Assembly: GCA_011053095.1 (NCBI GenBank) | Contig: DRHS01000156.1 | Location: 1-56,650 of the forward strand | Direction of reading: 5' to 3' | Length of the DNA stretch: 56,650 nt | Source: Bacteroides sp. | GTDB taxonomy: Bacteria; Bacteroidota; Bacteroidia; Bacteroidales; SM23-62 | Shown: positions 8,950 to 17,695 of the stretch, piece after piece | Position numbering within the stretch: the stretch's first letter is position 1 | How the letters are laid out: the number at the start of each line of letters is the position of its first letter | Notes under the pieces: model-generated | The model's input: only the letters and a program-made list of their open reading frames with translations | Told to the model about the DNA's origin: nothing | The model's database searches: none | Position numbers and translations under genes: made by a program

Positions 8950-11409
8950 ATGAAAGCAAATATGAATACAAGGCAGATCCGGACAGTAATGTTTGCAGTA
9001 GGAATTGCGATTAGTTTAAATGTTACTGCCCAACTGAAGATTCCTGAGCGGGGATTTGTAAGTTCTGAACCGGGCGAAACATGGGAACAGGGATTGATCT
9101 GCGGCAATGGTACCATCGGAGCAAACATAATGAGTCGTCCACTGGATGAAACCATCATCTTCACCCATGAACGGTTGTTTCTCCCCAGTGGAGCGCCCCT
9201 TATGCCTCCAGACAATGGGTACAGGCTTTTTGAGATCAGGGATTTAATTGACAGGGGACTCTATTCACAGGCCACCCAATTAGCATTCGACTTCTCTACC
9301 CAAAAGAGTTTCATGTATCCGGATCCTTTTGTACCAGCTTTTGACCTCAATATCCGGATGAATACCTCTGAAGAAATTACCGATTACATGCGGTCCGTAG
9401 ATTTCCAGACCGGTGAAACAACGGTACACTGGGCTGATAGAAATGGAGTATACGAACGCCGGATGTTTGTTTCCCGGGCAGATGGAATGGCTGTATTACT
9501 GATCACTGGTCCCGGAAAAGGATCTGTTAATTGCAGCTTGAAACTCAAAACAAGAGAGCCCAGTAATATGTTAATTGAAAAACAGGTAGCAGCCTCTGCC
9601 CGTAAATTTGCCAGCCATGTTACAGATGTGACAGTGTCCGCAGATAAGACGACACTGACCTATCAGAACAGTTATCCCATGGCTTACCCGGGAAGCCTTC
9701 ATGCTCTTGAGGGAATGGCACTTGTGAAACAAATAAATGGCCAGGCAAACACAGACGGAGAAAGCCTTATCATTACCGGAGCAGATGAAGTACTGTTACT
9801 CCTGGATATCAAATTGATATATGATCCGGATCAACCACAACTGGAGAAGACAAAAATGTCTCTTTCTGAAGTATCGGGTAATTATGATGAGCTTCTCAAG
9901 CGTCATGCTAAAATACACGGGGAATTATTCAACCGTATGTCCCTGGATCTCAGGGGAGGTAAGGATCATAAATTGACAACTGAGGAGTTACTGGAAATAA
10001 GCAGTACTGAAAAGTTAAATAACGCCCTGGTCGAAAAAGAATTTGACGCCGGGCGGTATAACATAATCTCTTGTACCGGGGAACTTCCCCCAAACTTGCA
10101 GGGGATTTGGGCCGGGACCTATGTACCGGACTGGGCAAGTGATTTTACCCATAACGGAAACGTGCCCTCTGCCATTGCCAGTATGCTCATGGGCAACATG
10201 CCCGAGCTTATGCTGGCATATACCTCCTATATCGAATCAATTGTCCCTTACCTTGAAATCAATGCCAGGAATATGTTTGGCGCCAGGGGTATAGTACTTC
10301 CCTCCCGTTCAACAACCAATGGTTTCAACAATGCCCTGGCCCCCAGGTTTGCAGGTGGTTTCTGGGTAGGAGGTGCAGCCTGGGCCGCTCATTTCTTTTA
10401 TGATTATTATCTCTACACTGGAGATCGAGAATTTCTTATTGATCATGCTTTGCCCTTTATGGAAAAAGCGGCCCTGTTCTTTGAGGATTACCTGTACGAA
10501 GGTCCGGATGGAAAATATATTTTCTCTCCCACCCAATCACCTGAAAACACCCCGGGCAATACAAAATCACAGGGCAGTTTTAATGCTACCATGGATGTAG
10601 CCGCAGCCAAGGAACTGTTGGGCAATCTCATCTCTGTTTCGACAGAACTTGGGATGAACCAGCAAAAGTTACCCGTCTGGGAAGGCATGCTGGAGAAAAT
10701 GCCTGAGTATATGATCAACCAGGAGGGTGCAATCAAGGAATGGATAACCCCGAAACTTGAGGATAATCTTGGCCACCGGCATTCCTCTCAGCTCTATCCA
10801 TTATACGACGGAATACCGGGGGAGATCGCAAATGATCCTGAACTCCAGGCTGCCTTCAGAAAAATCATCGAAATCAAACTCGACCGGCATTGGAATCCGG
10901 ATAAATCAGGATTCATGTCATTTGGATTGGTGCAATTGGGACAGGCAGCAGCGAGCCTGGGTGAAAATGAACTTGCCTACAGGTGCCTGGTCCAGCTGGC
11001 CAACCGTTATTGGCTGAATAACCTGGCATCCATGCACAATCACAAACGGCTTTTTAACATGGATATCAGCGGGGGAATGCCTGCGGTGCTTATTAAAATG
11101 CTGGCTGCTTCAGAACCTGGAAAGATCACACTGCTTCCAGCCTTGCCTGCTGCATGGCCCGAAGGAGCTATTGAAGGCGTATTGTGTCGTGGACAGATTG
11201 AAATCAAACACCTTGAATGGGATGGACAGGGTATAAAGGTCACGCTGCATTCAAAGAGGGATCAACAGATCCTTCTGGAAATCCCTGATGAGATCAAAAA
11301 GATTACCCTGAAAAAGGGCAAAGCCAAAGTAGGGGATTCGGGTTTCATGAACAGCCGCTTGTTGTCACTACCTGCCATGCAGGACATTTCGTTGAAAATA
11401 ACATTATAA
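8950..11409 (+). CDS. Divergent GH95-like glycoside hydrolase
   Basis: Signal peptide; N-terminal domain (WEQGLICGNGTIGANIMSRPLDETIIFTHERLFLP), toroid with FSPTQSPENTPG, AIKEWITPKLEDNLGHRHSSQLYPLYDG, LLPALPAAWPEGAIEGVLCRG. Similar order to GH95 but altered motifs. Confidence 0.8.
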   Translation: MKANMNTRQIRTVMFAVGIAISLNVTAQLKIPERGFVSSEPGETWEQGLICGNGTIGANIMSRPLDETIIFTHERLFLPSGAPLMPPDNGYRLFEIRDLIDRGLYSQATQLAFDFSTQKSFMYPDPFVPAFDLNIRMNTSEEITDYMRSVDFQTGETTVHWADRNGVYERRMFVSRADGMAVLLITGPGKGSVNCSLKLKTREPSNMLIEKQVAASARKFASHVTDVTVSADKTTLTYQNSYPMAYPGSLHALEGMALVKQINGQANTDGESLIITGADEVLLLLDIKLIYDPDQPQLEKTKMSLSEVSGNYDELLKRHAKIHGELFNRMSLDLRGGKDHKLTTEELLEISSTEKLNNALVEKEFDAGRYNIISCTGELPPNLQGIWAGTYVPDWASDFTHNGNVPSAIASMLMGNMPELMLAYTSYIESIVPYLEINARNMFGARGIVLPSRSTTNGFNNALAPRFAGGFWVGGAAWAAHFFYDYYLYTGDREFLIDHALPFMEKAALFFEDYLYEGPDGKYIFSPTQSPENTPGNTKSQGSFNATMDVAAAKELLGNLISVSTELGMNQQKLPVWEGMLEKMPEYMINQEGAIKEWITPKLEDNLGHRHSSQLYPLYDGIPGEIANDPELQAAFRKIIEIKLDRHWNPDKSGFMSFGLVQLGQAAASLGENELAYRCLVQLANRYWLNNLASMHNHKRLFNMDISGGMPAVLIKMLAASEPGKITLLPALPAAWPEGAIEGVLCRGQIEIKHLEWDGQGIKVTLHSKRDQQILLEIPDEIKKITLKKGKAKVGDSGFMNSRLLSLPAMQDISLKITL

Positions 11410-11412
11410 AAA

Positions 11413-13047
11413 ATGAAAAAATCATTTTTATTCTTCTCTATTGTGGCAATCCTTTTGGGGGCTTGCCAAAGAACGAATTTGGCCCAGGATATCTCTAAAG
11501 AAAATGAACCGGGTTTTGTTGGATCGGGTACCAAGGGACTTCATGGGTATATCTGGTATAATGCCCCCCGGCCACCTGCCGGATTCGGGGCGGGAGTTGG
11601 TTTTTACTCGGCTGTATGGCCGCTGATTGATAAGCCTCTTGCAAATTTTCAGATCGGTCTGCCAAGTACCTGGATAAGTCCCGATAATTCAGATAACAAG
11701 GATACACCCCTCTGTCCGGTAGGCACCTATGCAAGGGACAATTGGGATGAGAGAGGGCCTACCTATGGAAGTGTTTTCCAGACTGTTGAAGGGGGACTGG
11801 GCTATTGGGCCGGGAACAGGTTCCGTTACGGGCCTCCCAAATTCAGTATGAATGCCACCTCCAGCTGTTATGATTTTGAAATTGCTTCTCCGGGCTGGTC
11901 TTTTTTCTATAGTAAGACAGCCCTGCCCGATGATAAAATGGGAATTGCCCAACTCAGCAACAGGGTACTGGTTCCGCCGGATGGACTTACATTTCAGGGG
12001 GATCCCAAGGGTCTCTTTATGGGTTATACTTGGATGGCTTTGCCTTTTACGGATGCCAGGGAAGGTCCACCGCCCACGGGGGATCAAAGTTGGACATTGT
12101 TCCTGAATGCATTCAATTTTAAGGGTCCCCTTGCCTATTATATACCGGAGACCTGGAGCAAAATTTCGAAGAATTATGAGTTTGATTATGGCAGGGGATT
12201 GGATGCACGGTCGGGAGTGACGGGAGGAGGAGCGATGGAAATCAACACGGTTCCACATTTTGAGGGAAAGGATGCCGAGGGTGTGACCTGGGTTAAAATC
12301 CCCCGCCTGCAATTTCCTGTAGACGAGCAGGGAAGAACCATCCTGGTGCAGGATGTGGTATATTACTCAAAGCAGGCTCTTTATGATCCATTTAAGGCCT
12401 GGAGGGATGGGGGTAAAGCCTGTACCGGGGCCTTTGATGAAACTGGCAGCATGAAACCTGAATTAAATACAGGTGAGGTCAGATATGACCAGGGCGGAAT
12501 TGAACTCAGTGGAATAGACAATATCCTGAAAACAGCGATTTTCTCCTCAAATGTTTTCGGCTTACAGTGGGAAGACAGCCCGCTGAGTCCGAAGGGCCAA
12601 TTCCCCCAATATTTTAAAGAGCAGGGAAATGTGCGGATAGCTGTATCTGCATCGGAAGTTCCCGATGAGACCCAGATAAAGTCTAAAGAGTTCGCCCTTG
12701 CCGGCAATGCAGAACCATATACTTCTCCTGATACAGGAGCATGGACGAATCCAGGACCGGCACTCGGGCCATTCAAGGTAAGCCTTGTAGATGGATCGGA
12801 GGTTACCTATTACTGGTACCGTTTTGTTGACCAGCCTTCCTTCCAGCAATTTGACTGGAGCGATGAGGAGAAAGCCAAACTTCAATCTTTTGTAGAGAAA
12901 ATTCATGCAAGCTGGTCAATCGACAGGGATTATATGCCTCCACCTGCGATTGGTGAACTGGTCACACTGGATCCGGCCCTAATCCTGACACCTCCCCCTG
13001 GATTCGAAACAGGTTATGTGCCCATTGTTACAGGCCAGGAAAAATAG
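11413..13047 (+). CDS. Putative lipoprotein of unknown function
   Basis: MKKSFLFFSIVAILLGAC lipobox; long Trp/Gly/Pro-rich soluble protein with no family I recognise (GLHGYIWYNAPRPPAGFGAGVGFYSAVWPL...). Confidence 0.75.
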   Translation: MKKSFLFFSIVAILLGACQRTNLAQDISKENEPGFVGSGTKGLHGYIWYNAPRPPAGFGAGVGFYSAVWPLIDKPLANFQIGLPSTWISPDNSDNKDTPLCPVGTYARDNWDERGPTYGSVFQTVEGGLGYWAGNRFRYGPPKFSMNATSSCYDFEIASPGWSFFYSKTALPDDKMGIAQLSNRVLVPPDGLTFQGDPKGLFMGYTWMALPFTDAREGPPPTGDQSWTLFLNAFNFKGPLAYYIPETWSKISKNYEFDYGRGLDARSGVTGGGAMEINTVPHFEGKDAEGVTWVKIPRLQFPVDEQGRTILVQDVVYYSKQALYDPFKAWRDGGKACTGAFDETGSMKPELNTGEVRYDQGGIELSGIDNILKTAIFSSNVFGLQWEDSPLSPKGQFPQYFKEQGNVRIAVSASEVPDETQIKSKEFALAGNAEPYTSPDTGAWTNPGPALGPFKVSLVDGSEVTYYWYRFVDQPSFQQFDWSDEEKAKLQSFVEKIHASWSIDRDYMPPPAIGELVTLDPALILTPPPGFETGYVPIVTGQEK

Positions 13048-13078
13048 TTCTTCTAATTGATAATGAACATTAACAAAC

Positions 13079-13318
13079 ATGAATAACAGGATCCTGAGAA
13101 TCCTCGGATTATTTATTTCTGTAAATCTCACCATTGGTCTGGCATTTGTATCTGCCCAGGTCTTAACTGTCGGTGAGCATCCGGTAGAGTTACGATTGGC
13201 AGCGGTTAGCAACAATATGGCTCCTGCCTTCCGGTTCCTACTTAATTGGCACCAGTGGTTAGGCAATGTTCGCAAAGAGTTTACATACGAAGGCAAAGCA
13301 ATAGAGCTGAAATTTTAA
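13079..13318 (+). pseudogene. Small 79-aa ORF with signal peptide; possible truncated N-terminus of a larger secreted enzyme (GH31-like?)
   Basis: MNNRILRILGLFISVNLTIGLAFVSAQ resembles a signal peptide, then VLTVGEHPVELRLAAVSNN, reminiscent of the start of a GH31-type N-terminal domain; ends abruptly after 79 aa. Confidence 0.35.
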
Positions 13319-13339
13319 TGCAATGCATGTTGCATTAAA
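13314..13339. promoter_or_regulatory. Perfect 10-bp inverted repeat TTTAATGCAA-TGCATG-TTGCATTAAA
   Basis: Read directly; overlaps the TAA stop (13316-13318) of the 79-aa ORF, about 70 bp upstream of the next CDS. Confidence 0.6.
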
Positions 13340-13406
13340 GACCGGAAGTTTGGGTAACTGCCTGCTCATTACCTTTTATGAAAAAAGAACTGGTATTGCC
13401 CGTTAA

Positions 13407-16091
13407 ATGTTAAACCTGAATAATATCAATAAAATGATAAACAAATTCGTAAATCATATTTATAAAGCCGGAACCCTTTTCCTGGCACTTATGATTATCC
13501 CGGTATTTTTCTGTATTGGACAGGCAAATCAGACATCCTTGCTGAAATCATGGGACCAGTATAAAGTCCGGAAAAATGAAACCCGTTTCGGGGGATTAAC
13601 CTGGCGGACCGTAGGACCCTCATTCAATGGTGGTAGGGTCGAATCAGTTTCTAGTCCACCCGGTCAACCTGGAACCATATATGCAGGTTACGGTTCAGGG
13701 AATCTCTGGAAAACTACCGATCATGGCTTGCACTGGGATCCTGTCTTTGATGACCAGGCGGCTTATGGCATCGGGGATGTCGAGGTGGCTCCATCTGACG
13801 GGGAAGTAGTTTGGCTCGGTACAGGAGAGAACCTGAGGGCAACAAGGGGATTCACCATTCCCGGAACAGGTGTGTTTCGATCTGGTGACGGGGGAAAAAC
13901 ATGGGTCCACAAAGGATTATCCGACACCTACCACATTGCCCGTATCCTTGTGGATAATGAAGATCCCGGAAAGGTATACGTGGCCGCTCTGGGTCATTTT
14001 TGGACCAGGAACGAGGAAAGAGGGCTTTTCAGGACAATTGACAGTGGCAAAAATTGGAAAAAGATCCTTTATATTTCAGACAGCACAGGGATCAGTGATG
14101 TAGTAATTCACCCGGAAAACAAAGATATAATTTTCGCTGCCTCATGGGATTGTACCGGAAAAGTTGCCGGTGAAGAAACGGGTATATTCAGAAGCATCGA
14201 CGGTGGTATTAAATGGACACGATTATCGGGGGGATTTCCGGCAGGAAAAGATATCAGCCGGATAGGGTTGGCCATCTCCTCCGGCCCTCCCTATAAACTA
14301 TATGCCCTCGTTGACAACCGGAGCAAACCCGATACCGTGGAGGAGGGGGTGATCGGGGCTGAATTATACAGGTCTGAAAACATGGGAGATAGCTGGATCA
14401 AAACACATGAAGATGATCTTCCAATCTATGCCGGTTTTGGATGGGCTTTCGGGGATCTTCGCGTTTCTCCTGACAATTCAAACGAGGTCTACCTGCTTGG
14501 TGTAAAGATGGTTCATTCTACAGATGCCGGGAAAACCTTCGATTACATCTGGGATCCGGTTGATCACCTTTTTCCCAATGCCGGAGTTTATTTGCATCTT
14601 GACCAGCATGATCTCTGGATAGACCCGGATGATCCCAACCATCTTATTCTGGGGAACGACGGAGGAGTATTTGTCTCCTATAACCGTGGCAGAACCTGGC
14701 TCCATTATAACAATATGCCGGTCGGTGAGTTCTATTGCATTTCCGCCGATTCCCTTAACCCCTACAATGTATATGGCGGGACCCAGGATAATTCCTCTGT
14801 ATTTGGCCCTGTTAACCTTTCCCTGGATGACGGATACGCCGATAACTGGGAATATGTATGGGTAGATCCCTGGTCCGGCGGAGACGGGTTTGTCACCCTG
14901 GCTGATCCGCTTGATCCGAATATAAAATATTACGAAGCCCAGATGGGAGCTATTCAACGTAAAAATATGTCAACCGGAGAAAATGTTTCGATCAGACCTT
15001 CGCTTGAAGAGGAGGATGAAAAGATCAGGTATGAGTGGCAGACACCCTATTTTATTTCCCACCATAATCCTTTAACCCTTTATTTCGGGGGAAGTAAAAT
15101 ATTTAAAAGCCTTAACCGGGGGGATGACTGGAACTGTATAAGCCCTGACCTTACAGAGTCTACCAATACCGACCGAAAGAGCAGGGGGGTGACAGAACTC
15201 TCTGAATCTGTCATAAAACCAGGCTTATTGTATGCCGGGACCAATCTTGGCATGGTATGGATAACGCAAAACGACGGGGTTACCTGGCGCGAGCGATCGG
15301 GCAATTTGCCGCATTGTTATGTCAAAGACATAGAACCTTCATCACATGAAGATTCGTTAGTATATATAGTACTCTCGGGAATAGAAAAGGATGATTTCAC
15401 ATCCTATGTATTTGTATCTGAAAATTATGGAATGGACTGGAAAAGCATTTCTTCAGGACTGCCGGACGAGCCTGTGAATACTCTCCTGGAGGACCCGGGA
15501 AACCCAGATATACTCTATGCCGGGACTTTCCGTTCCGTCTACGTGTCGGTTGATCGTGGAAAACACTGGGAGATGCTGGGGACAGGAATGCCTGCCTGTT
15601 TTGTGCAGGATCTGATCATCCAGCCTCAGGCCGGAGAACTCATAGCTGCTACCCACGGGAGGAGTATTTTTGTGATGGATATCCGGGGCATCCGGCAGTA
15701 TTTTGACAGTACATCGGTAGAAGATAAAAATGCCTTCTTTGATATTCCCATGGCAAAATTGCCCGGTTCCAAGGACTACAGAAGTGATTGGGATTTGCGA
15801 AGCCGCATAAATGCAAAATTTACATTCTATCTGATAAAAGATCAACCGGTTGAACTGACCGTTACTGATCCCGGCGGGGAATCCGTATTTCATAAAAAAT
15901 GGAAAGGGAATACGGGGTTTAATGAATTGGATTGGGACCTGGTAAAGGAGGTTAAAAAAGGAAAATCTGTCTACGCCCTGCCGGATATCACCTTTACCGA
16001 TTCTGGAGATTATAAGGTTGTATTGTCAGGAAAAGGATTCAGCCTGGAGCAGAACCTGATGATTACGGAAGCTGGTAATTATGATAAATAA
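13407..16091 (+). CDS. Secreted BNR/Asp-box beta-propeller protein (sortilin/VPS10-like)
   Basis: Many Asp-box motifs: FRSGDGGKTWVHKG, FRTIDSGKNWKK, FRSIDGGIKWTRL, VSYNRGRTWLHY, ITQNDGVTWRERSG, VSVDRGKHWEML. Start may be 13434. Confidence 0.88.
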   Translation: MLNLNNINKMINKFVNHIYKAGTLFLALMIIPVFFCIGQANQTSLLKSWDQYKVRKNETRFGGLTWRTVGPSFNGGRVESVSSPPGQPGTIYAGYGSGNLWKTTDHGLHWDPVFDDQAAYGIGDVEVAPSDGEVVWLGTGENLRATRGFTIPGTGVFRSGDGGKTWVHKGLSDTYHIARILVDNEDPGKVYVAALGHFWTRNEERGLFRTIDSGKNWKKILYISDSTGISDVVIHPENKDIIFAASWDCTGKVAGEETGIFRSIDGGIKWTRLSGGFPAGKDISRIGLAISSGPPYKLYALVDNRSKPDTVEEGVIGAELYRSENMGDSWIKTHEDDLPIYAGFGWAFGDLRVSPDNSNEVYLLGVKMVHSTDAGKTFDYIWDPVDHLFPNAGVYLHLDQHDLWIDPDDPNHLILGNDGGVFVSYNRGRTWLHYNNMPVGEFYCISADSLNPYNVYGGTQDNSSVFGPVNLSLDDGYADNWEYVWVDPWSGGDGFVTLADPLDPNIKYYEAQMGAIQRKNMSTGENVSIRPSLEEEDEKIRYEWQTPYFISHHNPLTLYFGGSKIFKSLNRGDDWNCISPDLTESTNTDRKSRGVTELSESVIKPGLLYAGTNLGMVWITQNDGVTWRERSGNLPHCYVKDIEPSSHEDSLVYIVLSGIEKDDFTSYVFVSENYGMDWKSISSGLPDEPVNTLLEDPGNPDILYAGTFRSVYVSVDRGKHWEMLGTGMPACFVQDLIIQPQAGELIAATHGRSIFVMDIRGIRQYFDSTSVEDKNAFFDIPMAKLPGSKDYRSDWDLRSRINAKFTFYLIKDQPVELTVTDPGGESVFHKKWKGNTGFNELDWDLVKEVKKGKSVYALPDITFTDSGDYKVVLSGKGFSLEQNLMITEAGNYDK

Positions 16092-17661
16092 GATATTAAT
16101 AATAATGCTCCTGGCCGGTTTAACTGCCTGCACTGATTCTCTGGGAAGGAAGGCCCAAAAGGGCACTCACCTGAACGTGCCTGTACTGGATCCGGATTCC
16201 TTTAAAAAATACATTGATAATTTTAACAATACTGATGAGGAGTTGTATGCGCAATATTACCCAAATGATATAGCCTGGGATTTCCTCAAAAACAACATTC
16301 CGTTTTTTGATTGCCCGGACAAGGAGCTGGAGCGGATCTATTATTTCAGGTGGTGGACATACCGAAAGCATATTAAGCTGACTCCGGATGGATTTATCAT
16401 CACGGAATTCTTGCCGGATGTAAGCTGGTCCGGGAAACATAATTCTATCTCTTGTCCGGGTGCACATCATTTCTATGAGGGCCGCTGGCTTCATAATCCA
16501 CGGTACCTGGACGATTATGCAGTCTTCTGGTTCAGAAAGGGTGGAAGTCCACGGAGCTATAGCTTCTGGGCTGCAGATGCCATCTTCAACTGTTCGATGG
16601 TAAAAGGGAATATGGATATGGCGGGTGAGCTTCTTCCAGATCTGGTAAATAATTATTATGAATGGGAGAAGAAAAGGCTGGAACCCGACGGACTCTTCTG
16701 GCAGATAGATGACCGGGATGGGATGGAAGTATCGGTTGGGGGAAGTGGAAAACGGGCTACCATTAACAGTTACATGTATGGTGATGCGAAAGCCATCTCG
16801 GAAATAGCCCTTTTAAATGGCCAACCGGATATCGTGGAAACATTCTCCGCAAAGGGATCTCATTTAAAGCAACTTGTTCTGGATAAATTATGGGATGAGG
16901 AAGCTGGATTCTTTAAAACACTTTCAAGGGATACAAATGAATTGACCGACGTCAGGGAACTTCACGGCTATACCCCTTGGTACTTCAATCTTCCGGAAAA
17001 GGACGCGGGCTATGAAACAGCCTGGGAACATATCATGGATAAAAGTGGTTTCTATGCACCTTATGGTCTAACATCGGCTGAGCAGAAGCATCCGGGATTC
17101 AAAATATCCTACCAGGGACATGCATGCCAGTGGAACGGTCCCAGCTGGCCATTTGCTACTTCCGTCACACTGACCGCGATGGCCAATCTCCTCAATAATT
17201 ATGAGCAGGATATAGTCAGTAAAGGTGATTATTTTGAACAATTGAGGATATATGCCGGGAGCCATAAACTGAAGAAGGATAATGGAGAACTGGTTCCCTG
17301 GATAGATGAGAACCTGGATCCCTATACAGGGGAATGGTTATCAAGAAAAATGTTAATGCCGGCAAGTAAAGAAAGGGGGAAGGATTACAATCATTCCACT
17401 TTCAACGACCTGATTATTACGGGATTAGTAGGGTTACGGCCCAGAATGGATGAAATTATCGAGATCAATCCCCTCGTCCCCGGGGATACCTGGGATTGGT
17501 TCTGCCTGGATAATATAAAATACCATGACCACATCATAACCATAGTATGGGACAGAAATGGTAGCAGATATAACCTTGGTAAGGGCCTTATGATCCTTTC
17601 CAATGGTAAATTAATAGCAAAAACAAGGCATCTTGATAAACTAAAGGGAACACTGAACTAA
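16081..17661 (+). CDS. MGH1-like / GH63-like (alpha/alpha)6 glycoside hydrolase
   Basis: Lipoprotein-like signal MLLAGLTAC; YYFRWWTYRKHIKLTPDGFIITEFLPDVSWSGKHNSISCPGAHHFYEGRWL, DDRDGMEVSVGG, GHACQWNGPSWPFATSVTL, DYNHSTFNDLIITGLVGLRP. Overlaps the upstream stop by 11 bp. Confidence 0.8.
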   Translation: MINKILIIMLLAGLTACTDSLGRKAQKGTHLNVPVLDPDSFKKYIDNFNNTDEELYAQYYPNDIAWDFLKNNIPFFDCPDKELERIYYFRWWTYRKHIKLTPDGFIITEFLPDVSWSGKHNSISCPGAHHFYEGRWLHNPRYLDDYAVFWFRKGGSPRSYSFWAADAIFNCSMVKGNMDMAGELLPDLVNNYYEWEKKRLEPDGLFWQIDDRDGMEVSVGGSGKRATINSYMYGDAKAISEIALLNGQPDIVETFSAKGSHLKQLVLDKLWDEEAGFFKTLSRDTNELTDVRELHGYTPWYFNLPEKDAGYETAWEHIMDKSGFYAPYGLTSAEQKHPGFKISYQGHACQWNGPSWPFATSVTLTAMANLLNNYEQDIVSKGDYFEQLRIYAGSHKLKKDNGELVPWIDENLDPYTGEWLSRKMLMPASKERGKDYNHSTFNDLIITGLVGLRPRMDEIIEINPLVPGDTWDWFCLDNIKYHDHIITIVWDRNGSRYNLGKGLMILSNGKLIAKTRHLDKLKGTLN

Positions 17662-17695
17662 ATAGTAATGAACTAAATAATAGATCAAATCTACC

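Noticed and set aside
11689-12312. 207-aa - strand ORF
   Set aside because: Antisense to the 11413 lipoprotein, whose signal peptide and frame continuity support the + strand.
13407-16091. Calling the BNR proteins sialidases
   Set aside because: Asp-boxes alone do not define sialidase; no RIP motif or catalytic Arg triad was evident, and the sequence fits the sortilin/VPS10-like BNR group.
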